A DNA stretch of 64,000 nucleotides from UBA987 sp002292105. GTDB taxonomy: Bacteria; Bacteroidota; Bacteroidia; NS11-12g; UBA9320. A model generated the notes under the pieces. That model had not been told where the DNA came from. It was given only the letters and a program-made list of their open reading frames with translations, and did no database searches. The stretch is taken from assembly GCA_943846675.1 (NCBI GenBank), contig OX044357.1, forward strand, positions 744,001 through 808,000, read 5' to 3'. The stretch's first letter is position 1; the number at the start of each line of letters is the position of its first letter. A program made the position numbers and the translations under genes. This document shows, in pieces, positions 1-9,910 of the stretch.

Positions 1-176
1 TTATTTGGAACAAGACTCATTTCTAAAGCCTGGTTGTCGGTATTAAAGATGAAAAAGTCGACACCAGAGATGCCCTGTTCATACATATAATTTACAGCGT
101 TTCCGCCACCGCCACCAACACCAATAACCTTGATTATTGAGGATTTGTCTTTAGGTAAGTCTACTTTAAAATTCAT
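1..176 (-). CDS. ftsZ: cell division protein FtsZ, N-terminal fragment
   Basis: This is the 5' end of ftsZ; the rest lies beyond the left edge. The visible 58 residues start MNFKVDLPKDKSSIIKVIG and contain the glycine-rich nucleotide-binding loop GVGGGGGNAVNYMYEQGI, then GVDFFIFNTDNQAL, the standard start of the FtsZ GTPase domain. FtsZ is the tubulin-like GTPase that polymerises into the division ring in the cytoplasm. It follows ftsA after 10 bases at the end of the dcw operon, the usual order. Confidence 0.95.
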   Translation of the reverse strand, partial: MNFKVDLPKDKSSIIKVIGVGGGGGNAVNYMYEQGISGVDFFIFNTDNQALEMSLVPN

Positions 177-186
177 GCGCTTTTAT

Positions 187-1512
187 CTAGAAATCTTTAA
201 TGTCACTTTCATCCTTTAGCCATGCTTTAAACTTGGTAAAGAAATGTTCTCTTCTTTCCGCTTTGATCGTACGGTCTTTGTCTTCCGCAGTCATTTCAGC
301 ATAATCAATCTCTACAGCCACTTCTTCTTCAGCCATAAAGTTGTTGTATGCTTCAGAATTTTCGCGCAACCCCTTCAGTACCAAACCAACGGCTGTTGCG
401 TAAATCGGGCTTTTTACCTCTTCTACTAGTCCTTTGGCTAAGTGTTCGTTGGGGAAGCCAATACGCGCATCCAAACACGTTATATATTCTGCTAGTTGTG
501 TCACATTCTTAAGTAATGCGCCACCACCTGTAATCACAATTCCGCCAACCAGTTTCTTTTCTAAACCACTTGATTTGATTTCGTAATACACCAACTCAAG
601 TATTTCTGCAACCCTTGCGTTGATAATCATCGAAAGATTTTTTACAGAAATTTCTTTCGGCTCGCGTCCTCGAAGGCCGGGTATAGAAACGATTTCATTT
701 TCAGTTGATTCATCTGCCAATGCTGATCCAAAACGAGTTTTTAGCAACTCGGCTTGGTTTTTCATCACGTTACAACCTTCCTTTATGTCTTCGGTAATGA
801 TGTTACCACCATAAGGAATAATTGCTGTGTGTCGTATAATGTTTTCATGGAAGATGGCAACGTCTGTTGTTCCACCACCTATATCTACCAAAGCAACACC
901 CGCCTCAAGTTCTTCATCACTCAATACAGAATGGGCTGAAGCCAAAGGCTCTAAGGTGAGTTCAGAAACTTTAATGCCTGATTTCTCAACGCATTTGTAA
1001 ATATTTTTTGCTGCAGTAATTTGACCTGTGATAATATGGTAGTTGCCTTCTAGCTTTACACCAGCCATGCCAATTGGATCAACAATGCCAGGTTCATTAT
1101 CAACGGTAAAATCTTGAGGTAAAACGTGAATTATCTTGTCGCCAGGATTAACGGATAGCTTGTGCATGTCTTGCTCAAGTTTGTCAAGGTCTTCCTGAGA
1201 AATTTCTATTTCGGCATCATTTCGAATAATCATACCTTTGTGTTGTAAACTATTGATGTGCGCACCGGCAATACCGACATGAACACGATTGATGTCTACG
1301 TTTGAGTTTTTAGAAGCTTGTGCTGATGATTCGATAATGGCGTTAACCGTTTTGTCAATGTTTGAAACAACACCACGAGTTACACCTCCATTGGTAGGCA
1401 CTTGACCTAATCCTAAAATGTCAACCTTTCCATATTCACCCATACGACCTACAATCGTACAGATCTTGGTGGTTCCAATGTCTAATCCTACTATGATTTT
1501 GTTTTCAGCCAT
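187..1512 (-). CDS. ftsA: cell division protein FtsA
   Basis: Actin-like ATPase that tethers FtsZ filaments to the inner membrane. The 441 residues show the phosphate-1 loop VGLDIGTTKICTIVG near the N-terminus, the phosphate-2 segment GVALVDIGGGTTDVAIF around residue 210, and the adenosine motif GGIVITGGGALLKN around 330. The C-terminus (FFTKFKAWLKDESDIKDF) looks like the amphipathic membrane-targeting helix of the family. Length is normal. It sits between ftsQ (1-base gap) and ftsZ, so it is translated from the dcw transcript. Confidence 0.97.
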   Translation of the reverse strand: MAENKIIVGLDIGTTKICTIVGRMGEYGKVDILGLGQVPTNGGVTRGVVSNIDKTVNAIIESSAQASKNSNVDINRVHVGIAGAHINSLQHKGMIIRNDAEIEISQEDLDKLEQDMHKLSVNPGDKIIHVLPQDFTVDNEPGIVDPIGMAGVKLEGNYHIITGQITAAKNIYKCVEKSGIKVSELTLEPLASAHSVLSDEELEAGVALVDIGGGTTDVAIFHENIIRHTAIIPYGGNIITEDIKEGCNVMKNQAELLKTRFGSALADESTENEIVSIPGLRGREPKEISVKNLSMIINARVAEILELVYYEIKSSGLEKKLVGGIVITGGGALLKNVTQLAEYITCLDARIGFPNEHLAKGLVEEVKSPIYATAVGLVLKGLRENSEAYNNFMAEEEVAVEIDYAEMTAEDKDRTIKAERREHFFTKFKAWLKDESDIKDF

Positions 1513-1513
1513 G

Positions 1514-2239
1514 CTACTTTTTACAAATTACTTGATCTTTAAACTTCAGGTTTATCTCTCGATATTTTTCCCAACCGAGGTTAGTTGATGCACGTTGGTA
1601 AAACTGTTCAAGTTTTTTAAGCTTCTGTTTTAACCTATCGTTATCACCCACTACTACTTCGTGTCCACCCATCTGGGTAGTGAAGATTAAATCACCATTG
1701 GGTCTGACAAATATCTGTTCAATAAGGGAGTTCCAGAAGGGAGACTGATTAACATACGACGTGAATGTGTACAGTTTACTGTTCAAACTTGGCGTTATAT
1801 ACCCAGTAGCCACTTTTACGTCGGCTGTATACCTCATAGACAAAGGAAACGGGTCGCCGTTTTGATCAAGGTAATAACTCGATTTTTGGTTAGGCATAAC
1901 CCGTAAAACGGGTGTTTTTTGTAAAATGTCAATGACCAAAAGGCCATTCATTTTAATATAACAGTCTGCTGTTTGAATGTATGGGTTGAGGTTCAACGCA
2001 GACTCAATCCTACTTAAATCAATTTTATCAATACGCTTGCCAACAAACTTGATGGTGTCTTTGACAAGATATTCTTGAATTTCTGACTTGGTTAAAAAAG
2101 GTGTGGCATTGTCTCTAAATTCAACTTCAAATTCTTGACAAATTTGACTGGTTCTGTCTTTTTTGAAAATAAAGAACAGAACTACGATGCCGATTATACC
2201 CAGCCCCAGTACCACCCAACGAATCAAAAACTTTTTCAT
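1514..2239 (-). CDS. ftsQ: cell division protein FtsQ
   Basis: Bitopic division protein: one transmembrane segment at about residues 5-25 (LIRWVVLGLGIIGIVVLFF), then a periplasmic POTRA/FtsQ-type region to residue 241. FtsQ bridges the early cytoplasmic ring and the late septal synthesis complex (FtsL, FtsI, FtsW). Sequence identity in this family is low, so the call rests on size, topology, the segment YLDQNGDPFPLSMRY and the position between murC and ftsA. The start overlaps the murC stop by 4 bases (ATGA type), indicating translational coupling. Confidence 0.88.
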   Translation of the reverse strand: MKKFLIRWVVLGLGIIGIVVLFFIFKKDRTSQICQEFEVEFRDNATPFLTKSEIQEYLVKDTIKFVGKRIDKIDLSRIESALNLNPYIQTADCYIKMNGLLVIDILQKTPVLRVMPNQKSSYYLDQNGDPFPLSMRYTADVKVATGYITPSLNSKLYTFTSYVNQSPFWNSLIEQIFVRPNGDLIFTTQMGGHEVVVGDNDRLKQKLKKLEQFYQRASTNLGWEKYREINLKFKDQVICKK

Positions 2240-3609
2240 ATTTCGATTAGGGTTGATTTAATTGGTTGAACTAGGGTGTCAATATCTCCGGCGCCCAGTG
2301 TTAGTAATACCTCTGGGGTGTTTTTTTTAATCGTCTCCACAACCTCAGTTTTGGATACCAAGGATTTTTTTGTGGTAATGTGTTCTAACAATACAGCGCT
2401 CGAAATACCTTCTATTGGTAACTCGCGTGCAGGGTATATATCTAACAAGATTACCTCATCAAGGGCAGAAAGACTCTTGGCGAATTCAGCCATAAAATCT
2501 CTTGTGCGGGTGTATAAATGGGGCTGAAATATGCCTGTTAGTTTTTTGTTCGGATATAGCTGTCTGGCGCTTGAAATAATCGCATTTAACTCCGTCGGGT
2601 GATGCGCATAGTCATCAATGTAAACCAAGTTTTCTGTTTGAACGATGTATTCAAATCGACGTTTTACACCCTTAAAGCTTTCAAGGGCTACACGAAGTTG
2701 TTGTTCGTTAACACCAACCTGAGTGGCAATGGCTGCAGCCACTACTGCGTTTTCAACATTGTGCTTTCCAGGAATACCCAGTTTTAAATGTCTATAGACG
2801 TTGGTTTCAAGATAGAGGTCAAACACAAAGGTCGATTCATGGATGTGCACATTGCGGCCACTAATTCGGCCCTGCTCAATGCCATAGGTTGTTATCGGTT
2901 TTGTAAAGTGTTTTTGATTGTCTGCTTGCACAAACAGCTGACCATTGTCATCAACCAAATCGCCAAAAGCAACAAAGGATTCTGTTAAGTGTTCCTTCTT
3001 TTCGTAGATGTCAAGGTGGTCGGCGTCCATGTTTGTAATACCGGCATACTTTGGTCTTAGGGTGAGAAAGGATCGGTCAAATTCATCGGCCTCAGTTATA
3101 CTAATGCCGTTCCCCGATTCTTCGAGGCTGTTCCAGTAATTACTGTTATAGTTGCTGGCCAACCCGCCTAAAAATGCCACATGCGGTATGTGCGCTGTAG
3201 TTAAAATATGAGATAGCAAACAAGATGTGGTTGTTTTGCCATGGGTGCCAGCAATAGAAAGATTCGTAGTGTTTTGTGTTATTAAGCCAAGTGCCTCCGA
3301 TCTTTTGATAAGGTGATAACCGGAGTCAGAAACATACTTTTTTATTACTGACGTTTGCGGAATAGCCGGTGTGTAAATGACTAGAACCGCCTCCTTATTC
3401 GTGTCTTTAAGTTTGGCGTTAACCCAATCCGTTTCATCTTGAAACGCTATGGATATTCCTTCGGCAGATAGTGCCTCAGTAATGTGGGTCTTCGTTTTGT
3501 CGTAACCAAATACTTCTTTCCCTATAGCATGAAAATATCTGGCTAAGGCACTCATGCCAATGCCACCTATGCCAATAAAAAAGACGCTATGTATCTGACT
3601 TAACTTCAA
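2236..3609 (-). CDS. murC: UDP-N-acetylmuramate--L-alanine ligase MurC
   Basis: Cytoplasmic ATP-dependent ligase that adds L-alanine to UDP-MurNAc, the first amino-acid step in peptidoglycan precursor synthesis. The 457 residues begin with the Rossmann motif FFIGIGGIGMSALARYFH, carry the Mur-ligase P-loop GTHGKTTTSCLLSH near residue 120, and contain ITEADEFDRSFL and DDYAHHPTE, all typical of MurC. It overlaps murG by 4 bases upstream and ftsQ by 4 bases downstream. There is no murB or ddl between murC and ftsQ, the usual Bacteroidota arrangement. Confidence 0.97.
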   Translation of the reverse strand: MKLSQIHSVFFIGIGGIGMSALARYFHAIGKEVFGYDKTKTHITEALSAEGISIAFQDETDWVNAKLKDTNKEAVLVIYTPAIPQTSVIKKYVSDSGYHLIKRSEALGLITQNTTNLSIAGTHGKTTTSCLLSHILTTAHIPHVAFLGGLASNYNSNYWNSLEESGNGISITEADEFDRSFLTLRPKYAGITNMDADHLDIYEKKEHLTESFVAFGDLVDDNGQLFVQADNQKHFTKPITTYGIEQGRISGRNVHIHESTFVFDLYLETNVYRHLKLGIPGKHNVENAVVAAAIATQVGVNEQQLRVALESFKGVKRRFEYIVQTENLVYIDDYAHHPTELNAIISSARQLYPNKKLTGIFQPHLYTRTRDFMAEFAKSLSALDEVILLDIYPARELPIEGISSAVLLEHITTKKSLVSKTEVVETIKKNTPEVLLTLGAGDIDTLVQPIKSTLIEI

Positions 3610-4685
3610 TCGACGATTAGTTTTTCAATTTCTTTAATAATCGCATCCGTCGCATTTGGCCGACCCAGAGAAAGGATGTTTTTCTCAAGTTCTGCTAACT
3701 TGGTTTTGTTAACCATCAGGTTTAACGCTGTTGGAATTAGATCTTGCTCTGCGTTTGCATCTTTAACAATTTCAGCGGCATTTTTGCTGACCAAAGCCAT
3801 CGCATTTTTGGTTTGATGGTCTTCTGTAACATTTGGACTAGGCACCAGTATACACGCCTTCCCTAAGGCGCTTAATTCCGATAAACTTGAAGCACCGGCT
3901 CTTGATATGACAAGATCTGCAGCTTTGTAGGCCATGTCCATTTCTGTGATAAAGGCAGTTTGTTTTCCGTAAACCTCTTTGGTTGTGGTGAATGACTTAC
4001 CTGTCTGCCATAGAATTTGAACGCCTTGCTCACGCAGCAGATTGAGGTTTTTTTCTATGGCTTGATTTATGGTACGTGCGCCAAGACTACCTCCAATAAT
4101 CAGTATCGTTGGCACGTCTTGTAGTTCAAAGTGCGCTTTTGCTTGTCCGTTGGTTTTTTGACAAGTAAGCAGTTGTTCGCGAATTGGATTTCCTGTAATA
4201 ACAATTTTGTCTTTGGCAAAAAATCGCTCCATCCCATCAAAGGCAACACATATCTTGTTTGCCTTACTCGCCAGTAATTTATTTGTTATGCCTGGGTAGC
4301 TGTTTTGTTCTTGTACCAGCGTAGGAATTTTGAGCAAGTTGGCAACAAACAACAAAGGTCCGCTGGCAAATCCGCCAACACCTATTACAGCGTCCGGCTT
4401 GTTCTTTTTTATAATCCCATACGATTTAAATATACTAGATATCAGTTTGAAAGGAAATACAAAATTCCGCATACTTAACTTTCTATCTATACCGCTAATC
4501 CATAAGCCAGAAATGTCGAAGCCTGCTTCTGGGACTTTTTGCATCTCCATTTTATCTTTTGCCCCAACAAATTTTATATGGGCATCAGGGTAACTGGCCT
4601 GAAGGGCTTTGCCGATGGCAATCGCCGGAAATATATGACCGCCAGTACCTCCACCCGAAATTAAAAAACTCAATTTAGGCTTCAT
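3606..4685 (-). CDS. murG: UDP-GlcNAc--lipid I GlcNAc transferase MurG
   Basis: Membrane-associated GT28 glycosyltransferase that converts lipid I to lipid II on the inner face of the inner membrane. The 359 residues show the N-terminal loop SGGGTGGHIFPAIAIGKAL, the QEQNSYPGITN segment and the C-domain donor-site loop IGGSLGARTINQAI. A late SRAGASSLSELSALGKACIL motif binds UDP-GlcNAc in the family. The start lies inside ftsW (11-base overlap), so the two are coupled. Confidence 0.97.
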   Translation of the reverse strand: MKPKLSFLISGGGTGGHIFPAIAIGKALQASYPDAHIKFVGAKDKMEMQKVPEAGFDISGLWISGIDRKLSMRNFVFPFKLISSIFKSYGIIKKNKPDAVIGVGGFASGPLLFVANLLKIPTLVQEQNSYPGITNKLLASKANKICVAFDGMERFFAKDKIVITGNPIREQLLTCQKTNGQAKAHFELQDVPTILIIGGSLGARTINQAIEKNLNLLREQGVQILWQTGKSFTTTKEVYGKQTAFITEMDMAYKAADLVISRAGASSLSELSALGKACILVPSPNVTEDHQTKNAMALVSKNAAEIVKDANAEQDLIPTALNLMVNKTKLAELEKNILSLGRPNATDAIIKEIEKLIVD

Positions 4686-5838
4686 CTTCTGTTTCTATTT
4701 TTTGATTCGAAAAACGACTTACGCTTAATATGATACCCATAGCCAAACTGGTAAAGAGCAGACTGGTTCCACCCATGCTTATGAATGGTAAGGGCAAACC
4801 TGTATTTGGCAACAAATGCACTGCAACACCCATATTCATAAAGGCTTGTATAACCAGGGTGAAAGACAGCCCAATGGCCAGTAGCGCACCAAAAGCCTTG
4901 GGCGAATGCACTACAATGAGCACAGCCCGCCACATTAAGGTTAGGTATAAGCCCATGACGAAAAGACCGCCTAAGAGTCCGTATTCTTCCAGAATTATGG
5001 CGTAAATGAAATCGGAAAAGGCTAGCGGTAAAAAATTTCTTTGATCGCCTTTGCCTGGCCCTCTGCCGGTAAGTCCACCATTGGCAATTGCGATATTGGC
5101 TTGTTGGTTTTGGTAAGATTCTGCGGTTTCGTCACCGCCCATCACTTGTACGTAGTTTTCTATCCGCGATTTCCAGGTGGCGACTCTTCCAATATTAGTG
5201 TCAGACTTGAGTATGGCGAATATTAAAATGCCGATAACTATTGTGCCCGTACCAAACAGTGCAAAAAGATGTTTGGCGGATATTCGGCCGATAAAAAGCA
5301 GCAGCATCGATGTAGCGAAAAGGACAGCAGCGGTGGATAAATCCGCAACTCCAATTAAGGCACATACAACGACAATGACAACCAATACGGGCAAAAATGT
5401 CTTCTTAAAATCGTCAACGGCCTCTTGTCTTTTGGATAAAAATTGAGCGATGTACATCACCAATGCCACCTTGGCAAAATCCGAAGATTGGAAGGATAAT
5501 CCAATGCCCGGAATTGTGATAGATCTTTTGGCGTTGTTTAAGTCGTTGCCAAAAAACAAGGTATAAATAAGCAAGATAATGGCAAGGTATATCAGGTATT
5601 TGGCTGGTCGGGAGTAGTATTGAAAATCAACCATATGTGTAAGCCACATCAGAAATAACCCCATTAGTAAGATTCCGACGTGCTTTATTAAATAATACTC
5701 CGTGTTGCCACCTTGCATTTTGTACGCTAATGAACATGTTGAGCTGTAAATAGCCAACACCCCCCAGAGGGAGAGCAAAATGACGACAAACCAAATCAGC
5801 TGGTCGCCTTTGATGTTATTGCGTATCCACTTAATCAT
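4675..5838 (-). CDS. ftsW: septal peptidoglycan glycosyltransferase FtsW
   Basis: SEDS-family integral membrane protein of 387 residues with about ten hydrophobic segments. Family landmarks are KRSITIPGIGLSFQSSDFAK (residues about 109-128), ANGGLTGRGPGKGDQ and the C-terminal NTGLPLPFISMGGTSLLF. FtsW polymerises lipid II into septal glycan together with FtsI. FtsI is encoded in the same operon. RodA is the close paralogue, but the dcw position between murD and murG supports FtsW. Confidence 0.95.
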   Translation of the reverse strand: MIKWIRNNIKGDQLIWFVVILLSLWGVLAIYSSTCSLAYKMQGGNTEYYLIKHVGILLMGLFLMWLTHMVDFQYYSRPAKYLIYLAIILLIYTLFFGNDLNNAKRSITIPGIGLSFQSSDFAKVALVMYIAQFLSKRQEAVDDFKKTFLPVLVVIVVVCALIGVADLSTAAVLFATSMLLLFIGRISAKHLFALFGTGTIVIGILIFAILKSDTNIGRVATWKSRIENYVQVMGGDETAESYQNQQANIAIANGGLTGRGPGKGDQRNFLPLAFSDFIYAIILEEYGLLGGLFVMGLYLTLMWRAVLIVVHSPKAFGALLAIGLSFTLVIQAFMNMGVAVHLLPNTGLPLPFISMGGTSLLFTSLAMGIILSVSRFSNQKIETEDEA

Positions 5839-5844
5839 TGTCTG

Positions 5845-7185
5845 CTATAAGTTGCGGACTTCGTATTTAAATTGTCTTCCTCGATCTTCATAGCTTTCAA
5901 AAAGATCAAAACTTGCGCAGGCAGGGGATAATAGAACGGCTTCGTTCTTAAATGCCATACCATTGGCAACCTGAACAGCTTCTTTGGCTGTGGTTACATT
6001 AATAATCATGTCTACATGTTTTGAAAAGGCTTGGTGCAAGGCAATGTTGTTTTTACCAAGGCAAATCAGAATGCGCACTTTGTCTTTTACAAGTGGTACT
6101 AAGCTGGCATAATCGTTCCCTTTGTCAATTCCTCCTGCAATCCAAACCACTGGTTTTTGCATGCTTTCTAGCGCATACCAAGCAGAATTTACGTTGGTTG
6201 CTTTTGAGTCGTTGATGTAGTCTACTCCTTTAACAGCGGTAACAAACTCTAATCGGTGTTCAATGTTCTTAAAGTCCATCAAGCTTTCGCGAATCACTTC
6301 GTTTCGGATAAGCAAAGAGCTAGCGACGATAGAGGCAGCCATTGAATTGTAGGTGTTGTGTCTCCCACTAATTGTAAGTTGATTTAAATCCATTTTGAAT
6401 TTTATTTTTGGTTGATTTAATAGAATGTGAAATGTGTTTTGATCGGCCCAAGCACCTTCTTCTACTTCACCTTGACAGGTAAATGGGATAGACTTTGCTT
6501 GGACGGTATTTAGTTTTAAGTAGTTGGTTATTGGTTCCGAATCGGCACAGTAAATAAATGTGTCGCTTTGGGTCTGATTTTGTGTAATCCTGAATTTTGA
6601 ATCGATGTAGTCTTGGTAGGTATTGTACCGGTCTAAATGATCAGGTGAGATGTTTAACAGAACGGCATAGTCAAGCTTGGTGTCAAACATGTAGTCCAAT
6701 TGGAAACTGCTCAATTCAATTACATAATGCGTGTGTTTATCTTGAATGACTTGTCGGGCTAAACTGGTGCCGATGTTGCCGGCAATACCAACAGATAATC
6801 CAGCCTTGTTAAGCAAGTGGTGTGTCAGTAGGGTAGTGGTTGTTTTTCCGTTTGTACCTGTTATCCCAATGAGTGTGGCATCGGTATGTTGTGCTCCAAA
6901 CTCAATTTCTGAAATCAACTTGACGCCTTTATTTAAGAGCTTCTGAACAATTGGGGCCTTGGTTGGAATGCCCGGGCTAATAACCGCTAAGTCGGCATTC
7001 AGTATGTCATCTTCCGTGTGATTGCCTTGCTCGAAAGCAATTCCGGCCGCCGTGAGTTCAGTCACATACTTTGGTTGAATACTTCCAAAGTCAGAAACAA
7101 AGACATCGTGGTTCAGATGCTTGGCTAAAATTGCCGCACCTGTCCCGCTTTCGCCTGCTCCTAATATGACTGTTCTTTGGCTCAA
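5845..7185 (-). CDS. murD: UDP-N-acetylmuramoylalanine--D-glutamate ligase MurD
   Basis: Cytoplasmic ligase adding D-glutamate to UDP-MurNAc-L-Ala. The 446 residues start with the nucleotide-binding motif VILGAGESGTGAAILA, carry the P-loop GITGTNGKTTTTLLTHHL near residue 115, NISPDHLDRY and VWIAGGIDKGNDY. One base separates it from mraY upstream and 6 bases from ftsW downstream. Length is normal for the family. Confidence 0.97.
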   Translation of the reverse strand: MSQRTVILGAGESGTGAAILAKHLNHDVFVSDFGSIQPKYVTELTAAGIAFEQGNHTEDDILNADLAVISPGIPTKAPIVQKLLNKGVKLISEIEFGAQHTDATLIGITGTNGKTTTTLLTHHLLNKAGLSVGIAGNIGTSLARQVIQDKHTHYVIELSSFQLDYMFDTKLDYAVLLNISPDHLDRYNTYQDYIDSKFRITQNQTQSDTFIYCADSEPITNYLKLNTVQAKSIPFTCQGEVEEGAWADQNTFHILLNQPKIKFKMDLNQLTISGRHNTYNSMAASIVASSLLIRNEVIRESLMDFKNIEHRLEFVTAVKGVDYINDSKATNVNSAWYALESMQKPVVWIAGGIDKGNDYASLVPLVKDKVRILICLGKNNIALHQAFSKHVDMIINVTTAKEAVQVANGMAFKNEAVLLSPACASFDLFESYEDRGRQFKYEVRNL

Positions 7186-7186
7186 T

Positions 7187-8446
7187 TTATCTTAGTTTGA
7201 AAGTGATAATGGTTAATGCCGCGAGCATGATGCCGACAATCCAAAAGCGTGTGACAATCTTGGGTTCTGGGTATCCTAGTTTCTGATAGTGGTGGTGTAA
7301 CGGCGACATTTTGAATATTCGGCGGCCTTCGCCATAACGTTTCTTGGTGTATTTGAAGTAGCTTACTTGAAGCACTACAGATAGGTTCTCTGCCAAAAAG
7401 ATTCCGCACAGAATAGGAATCAATAATTCCTTTCTAAGCATGATGGCAAACACGGCAATGATGCCACCTAATGCGAGGCTTCCTGTATCGCCCATAAATA
7501 CTTGGGCGGGGTAGGAGTTGTACCATAAGAAACCAATACATGCACCAACAAAGGCAGCCCCAAAAATGACCAGCTCTCCTTGGAACGGGATAAACATTAC
7601 GTTGAGGTATTTGGCAAAAATGGCGTTGCCCGATATGTAGGCCAGCACGGCCAGTGTCAATCCTATAATCGCACTTGTGCCAGCTGCTAGGCCATCAATT
7701 CCGTCTGTTAGGTTGGCGCCGTTTGATACGGCTATAATGATAAAGGTGACGACCAGAACATATATGATCCATGCATACTTTTTAGCTTGCTCTTTGCTCA
7801 GGAAGAAGAGTAAATCTGCGTAATCAAATTCGTGACTCTTTACGAATGGAATCGTGGTGGCTGTTGATTTAGTGTCAATGACATAAACCGTTTCACCCGC
7901 ATCGTTCACGGATTTTTCAATTGCAGCAGCTTTTTGCTCTGTAGTCGCTACACTTTCATTGACAAATTCTCGCACAACTACCTCATTATTGAAGTAGAGC
8001 CCAAGTCCGATGATAAGGCCTAAACCAAGCTGTCCAACTACTTTGAACTTACCTGCTAGTCCTTCTTTGTCTTTCTTAAATACTTTTATGTAGTCGTCGA
8101 CAAAACCAATCAGTCCGAGCCAAACGGTTGTCACAATCATTAGGATGACATAAATATTTCGTAAACGGGCAAAAAGCAGGGTTGGAATTAGAATGGCTGC
8201 AATAATGATGAGCCCACCCATTGTTGGTGTTCCTTTTTTCTCTGATTGACCTTCTAGTCCTAACTCTCTAATTGTTTCGCCAACTTGTTTTTTGCGCAGT
8301 TTTTCAATCAAAGTTTTGCCAAAAATCAAACTGATCATCAGTGAAACGATGATGGCTAGAATTGCTCTGAACGAGCTAAATTCAAACACGCCAGCGCCTG
8401 GCATACTAAAATGTTCTTCGAGGTAGCGGAATAAATAATACAACAT
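7187..8446 (-). CDS. mraY: phospho-MurNAc-pentapeptide transferase MraY
   Basis: Polytopic membrane enzyme that transfers phospho-MurNAc-pentapeptide to undecaprenyl phosphate to form lipid I. Seen: EKKGTPTMGGLII, GLIGFVDDYIKVFKKDKEGL with the DD pair, NLTDGIDGLAAGTSAI, VFMGDTGSLALGG and the terminal SPLHHHYQKLG histidine cluster. At 419 residues it is longer than the roughly 360-residue proteobacterial enzyme. The extra length is a hydrophilic insert at about residues 155-210, between two membrane segments. From memory such an insert is common in Bacteroidota MraY. Confidence 0.97.
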   Translation of the reverse strand: MLYYLFRYLEEHFSMPGAGVFEFSSFRAILAIIVSLMISLIFGKTLIEKLRKKQVGETIRELGLEGQSEKKGTPTMGGLIIIAAILIPTLLFARLRNIYVILMIVTTVWLGLIGFVDDYIKVFKKDKEGLAGKFKVVGQLGLGLIIGLGLYFNNEVVVREFVNESVATTEQKAAAIEKSVNDAGETVYVIDTKSTATTIPFVKSHEFDYADLLFFLSKEQAKKYAWIIYVLVVTFIIIAVSNGANLTDGIDGLAAGTSAIIGLTLAVLAYISGNAIFAKYLNVMFIPFQGELVIFGAAFVGACIGFLWYNSYPAQVFMGDTGSLALGGIIAVFAIMLRKELLIPILCGIFLAENLSVVLQVSYFKYTKKRYGEGRRIFKMSPLHHHYQKLGYPEPKIVTRFWIVGIMLAALTIITFKLR

Positions 8447-8449
8447 AGC

Positions 8450-9910
8450 TTATGAAATTTGAGTGGCGTTTTTGATGAATATTTCTTTATCGTCGAAGGG
8501 GTGTTTTACACCCTTTATTTCCTGATAGGTTTCGTGACCTTTTCCGGCAATCAAAATGATATCGTTTGGCTGTGATAGGCTCAAGGCTGCACGAATAGCC
8601 TGTTCTCTATCCGTTATTTTTAAAACTTTTTTATAATGCTGTGGCGGAATGCCTGTTTGCATATCAGCTAAAATGGCTTCGGGGTTTTCAGATCTAGGAT
8701 TGTCGGAAGTGAGGATGACTCTATCACTCAATTCGGTCGACACCTTAGCCATGATTGGTCTTTTGTCGTGGTCTCTATTCCCTCCGCAACCAACCACTGT
8801 TATCAGTTGCTCATTTTTAGAGCGTATGGCGTTAATGGTTTCAAGCACGTTTTGCAGTGCATCTGGTGTATGTGCGTAATCAATGACGCCAACTACTTTG
8901 TTGGGCGCTTTGATGTATTCGAACCGGCCACTTACGGCAGTTAAACTGGTAAGTGCGGTTATGATTTTTTCAGATTCTTGGCCAAGAATAAAGGCTGTAG
9001 CGTATACCGTCAGTAGGTTGTATGCATTGAATTTGCCCACCAAAGAATACCATGCTTCTTTCCGGTCAATCTCAAGGAGCATTCCATTAAAATCGTGTTC
9101 AATTATCCGGGCCTTAAAATCAGAGAAGGAGTGAAGGGCGTATGTGTACTTGGTTGCTTGGGTATTCTGCACCATGACCATTCCGTTCTTGTCGTCCTTG
9201 TTTGTTAAGGCAAAGGCGTTAGCGCCTAATTGATCGAATAAGGACTTTTTTACGTCACGGTACTCGGCAAAGGTGTTGTGGTAGTCTAAATGGTCGTGGG
9301 TAATATTGGTGAACGCCGCCATTTCAAACCGCAAGCCACCAATTCTTTTTTGGTGTATCGCATGCGAGCTCACTTCCATGAAGCAGTACGAGCAGCCTTC
9401 GTCCACCATTAACGCCAGTAACTTGTTGAGATTGATGGCGCCGGGTGTAGTATGTGTAGAAGCGTATACTTCGTCGTTTATGCGGTTTTCTACCGTGCTT
9501 AATAGTCCGGATTTGTGCCCAAGCTTGAGGTATAGTTTGTGCAACAAAGTGGCTACCGTCGTTTTGCCATTGGTGCCTGTTACGCCAACAAGTTTTAATT
9601 TTTTGCTCGGGTGATCGTAATACGCTGACGCAAGCAAACCAACCATGTTGATGGTGCTTTGTGTTTGAATAAAGGTTACCTCTTGGGGTTGTGGTGTTGG
9701 GAGGTTTTCACATACCACTACCGTAGCGCCTTTTTCGATTGCCGCCCCTATAAAACGGTGTCCGTCAACCAAGGTGCCGTTTATGGCGATAAAGACATCT
9801 GATGGTTTAATTTGACGAGAGTCTATGTGTAATTCTCCGATTTCAATTTCTGGGTTGCCAGAAAGGGTATACGGATAATCTGTAGGCAATATGTCAATCA
9901 GTCGCTTCAT
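8450..9910 (-). CDS. murE: UDP-MurNAc-tripeptide synthetase MurE (meso-DAP type)
   Basis: Adds the third residue of the stem peptide in the cytoplasm. The 486 residues include LHIDSRQIKPSDVFIAI, the P-loop VGVTGTNGKTTVATLLHKL and the substrate-specificity motif DNPR at residues 403-406 (TSDNPRSENPEAI). In this family DNPR marks meso-diaminopimelate rather than lysine, so the cell wall is predicted to be DAP-type. That agrees with the Mpl-like ligase at 35884-37221. It overlaps ftsI by 4 bases. Confidence 0.97.
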   Translation of the reverse strand: MKRLIDILPTDYPYTLSGNPEIEIGELHIDSRQIKPSDVFIAINGTLVDGHRFIGAAIEKGATVVVCENLPTPQPQEVTFIQTQSTINMVGLLASAYYDHPSKKLKLVGVTGTNGKTTVATLLHKLYLKLGHKSGLLSTVENRINDEVYASTHTTPGAINLNKLLALMVDEGCSYCFMEVSSHAIHQKRIGGLRFEMAAFTNITHDHLDYHNTFAEYRDVKKSLFDQLGANAFALTNKDDKNGMVMVQNTQATKYTYALHSFSDFKARIIEHDFNGMLLEIDRKEAWYSLVGKFNAYNLLTVYATAFILGQESEKIITALTSLTAVSGRFEYIKAPNKVVGVIDYAHTPDALQNVLETINAIRSKNEQLITVVGCGGNRDHDKRPIMAKVSTELSDRVILTSDNPRSENPEAILADMQTGIPPQHYKKVLKITDREQAIRAALSLSQPNDIILIAGKGHETYQEIKGVKHPFDDKEIFIKNATQIS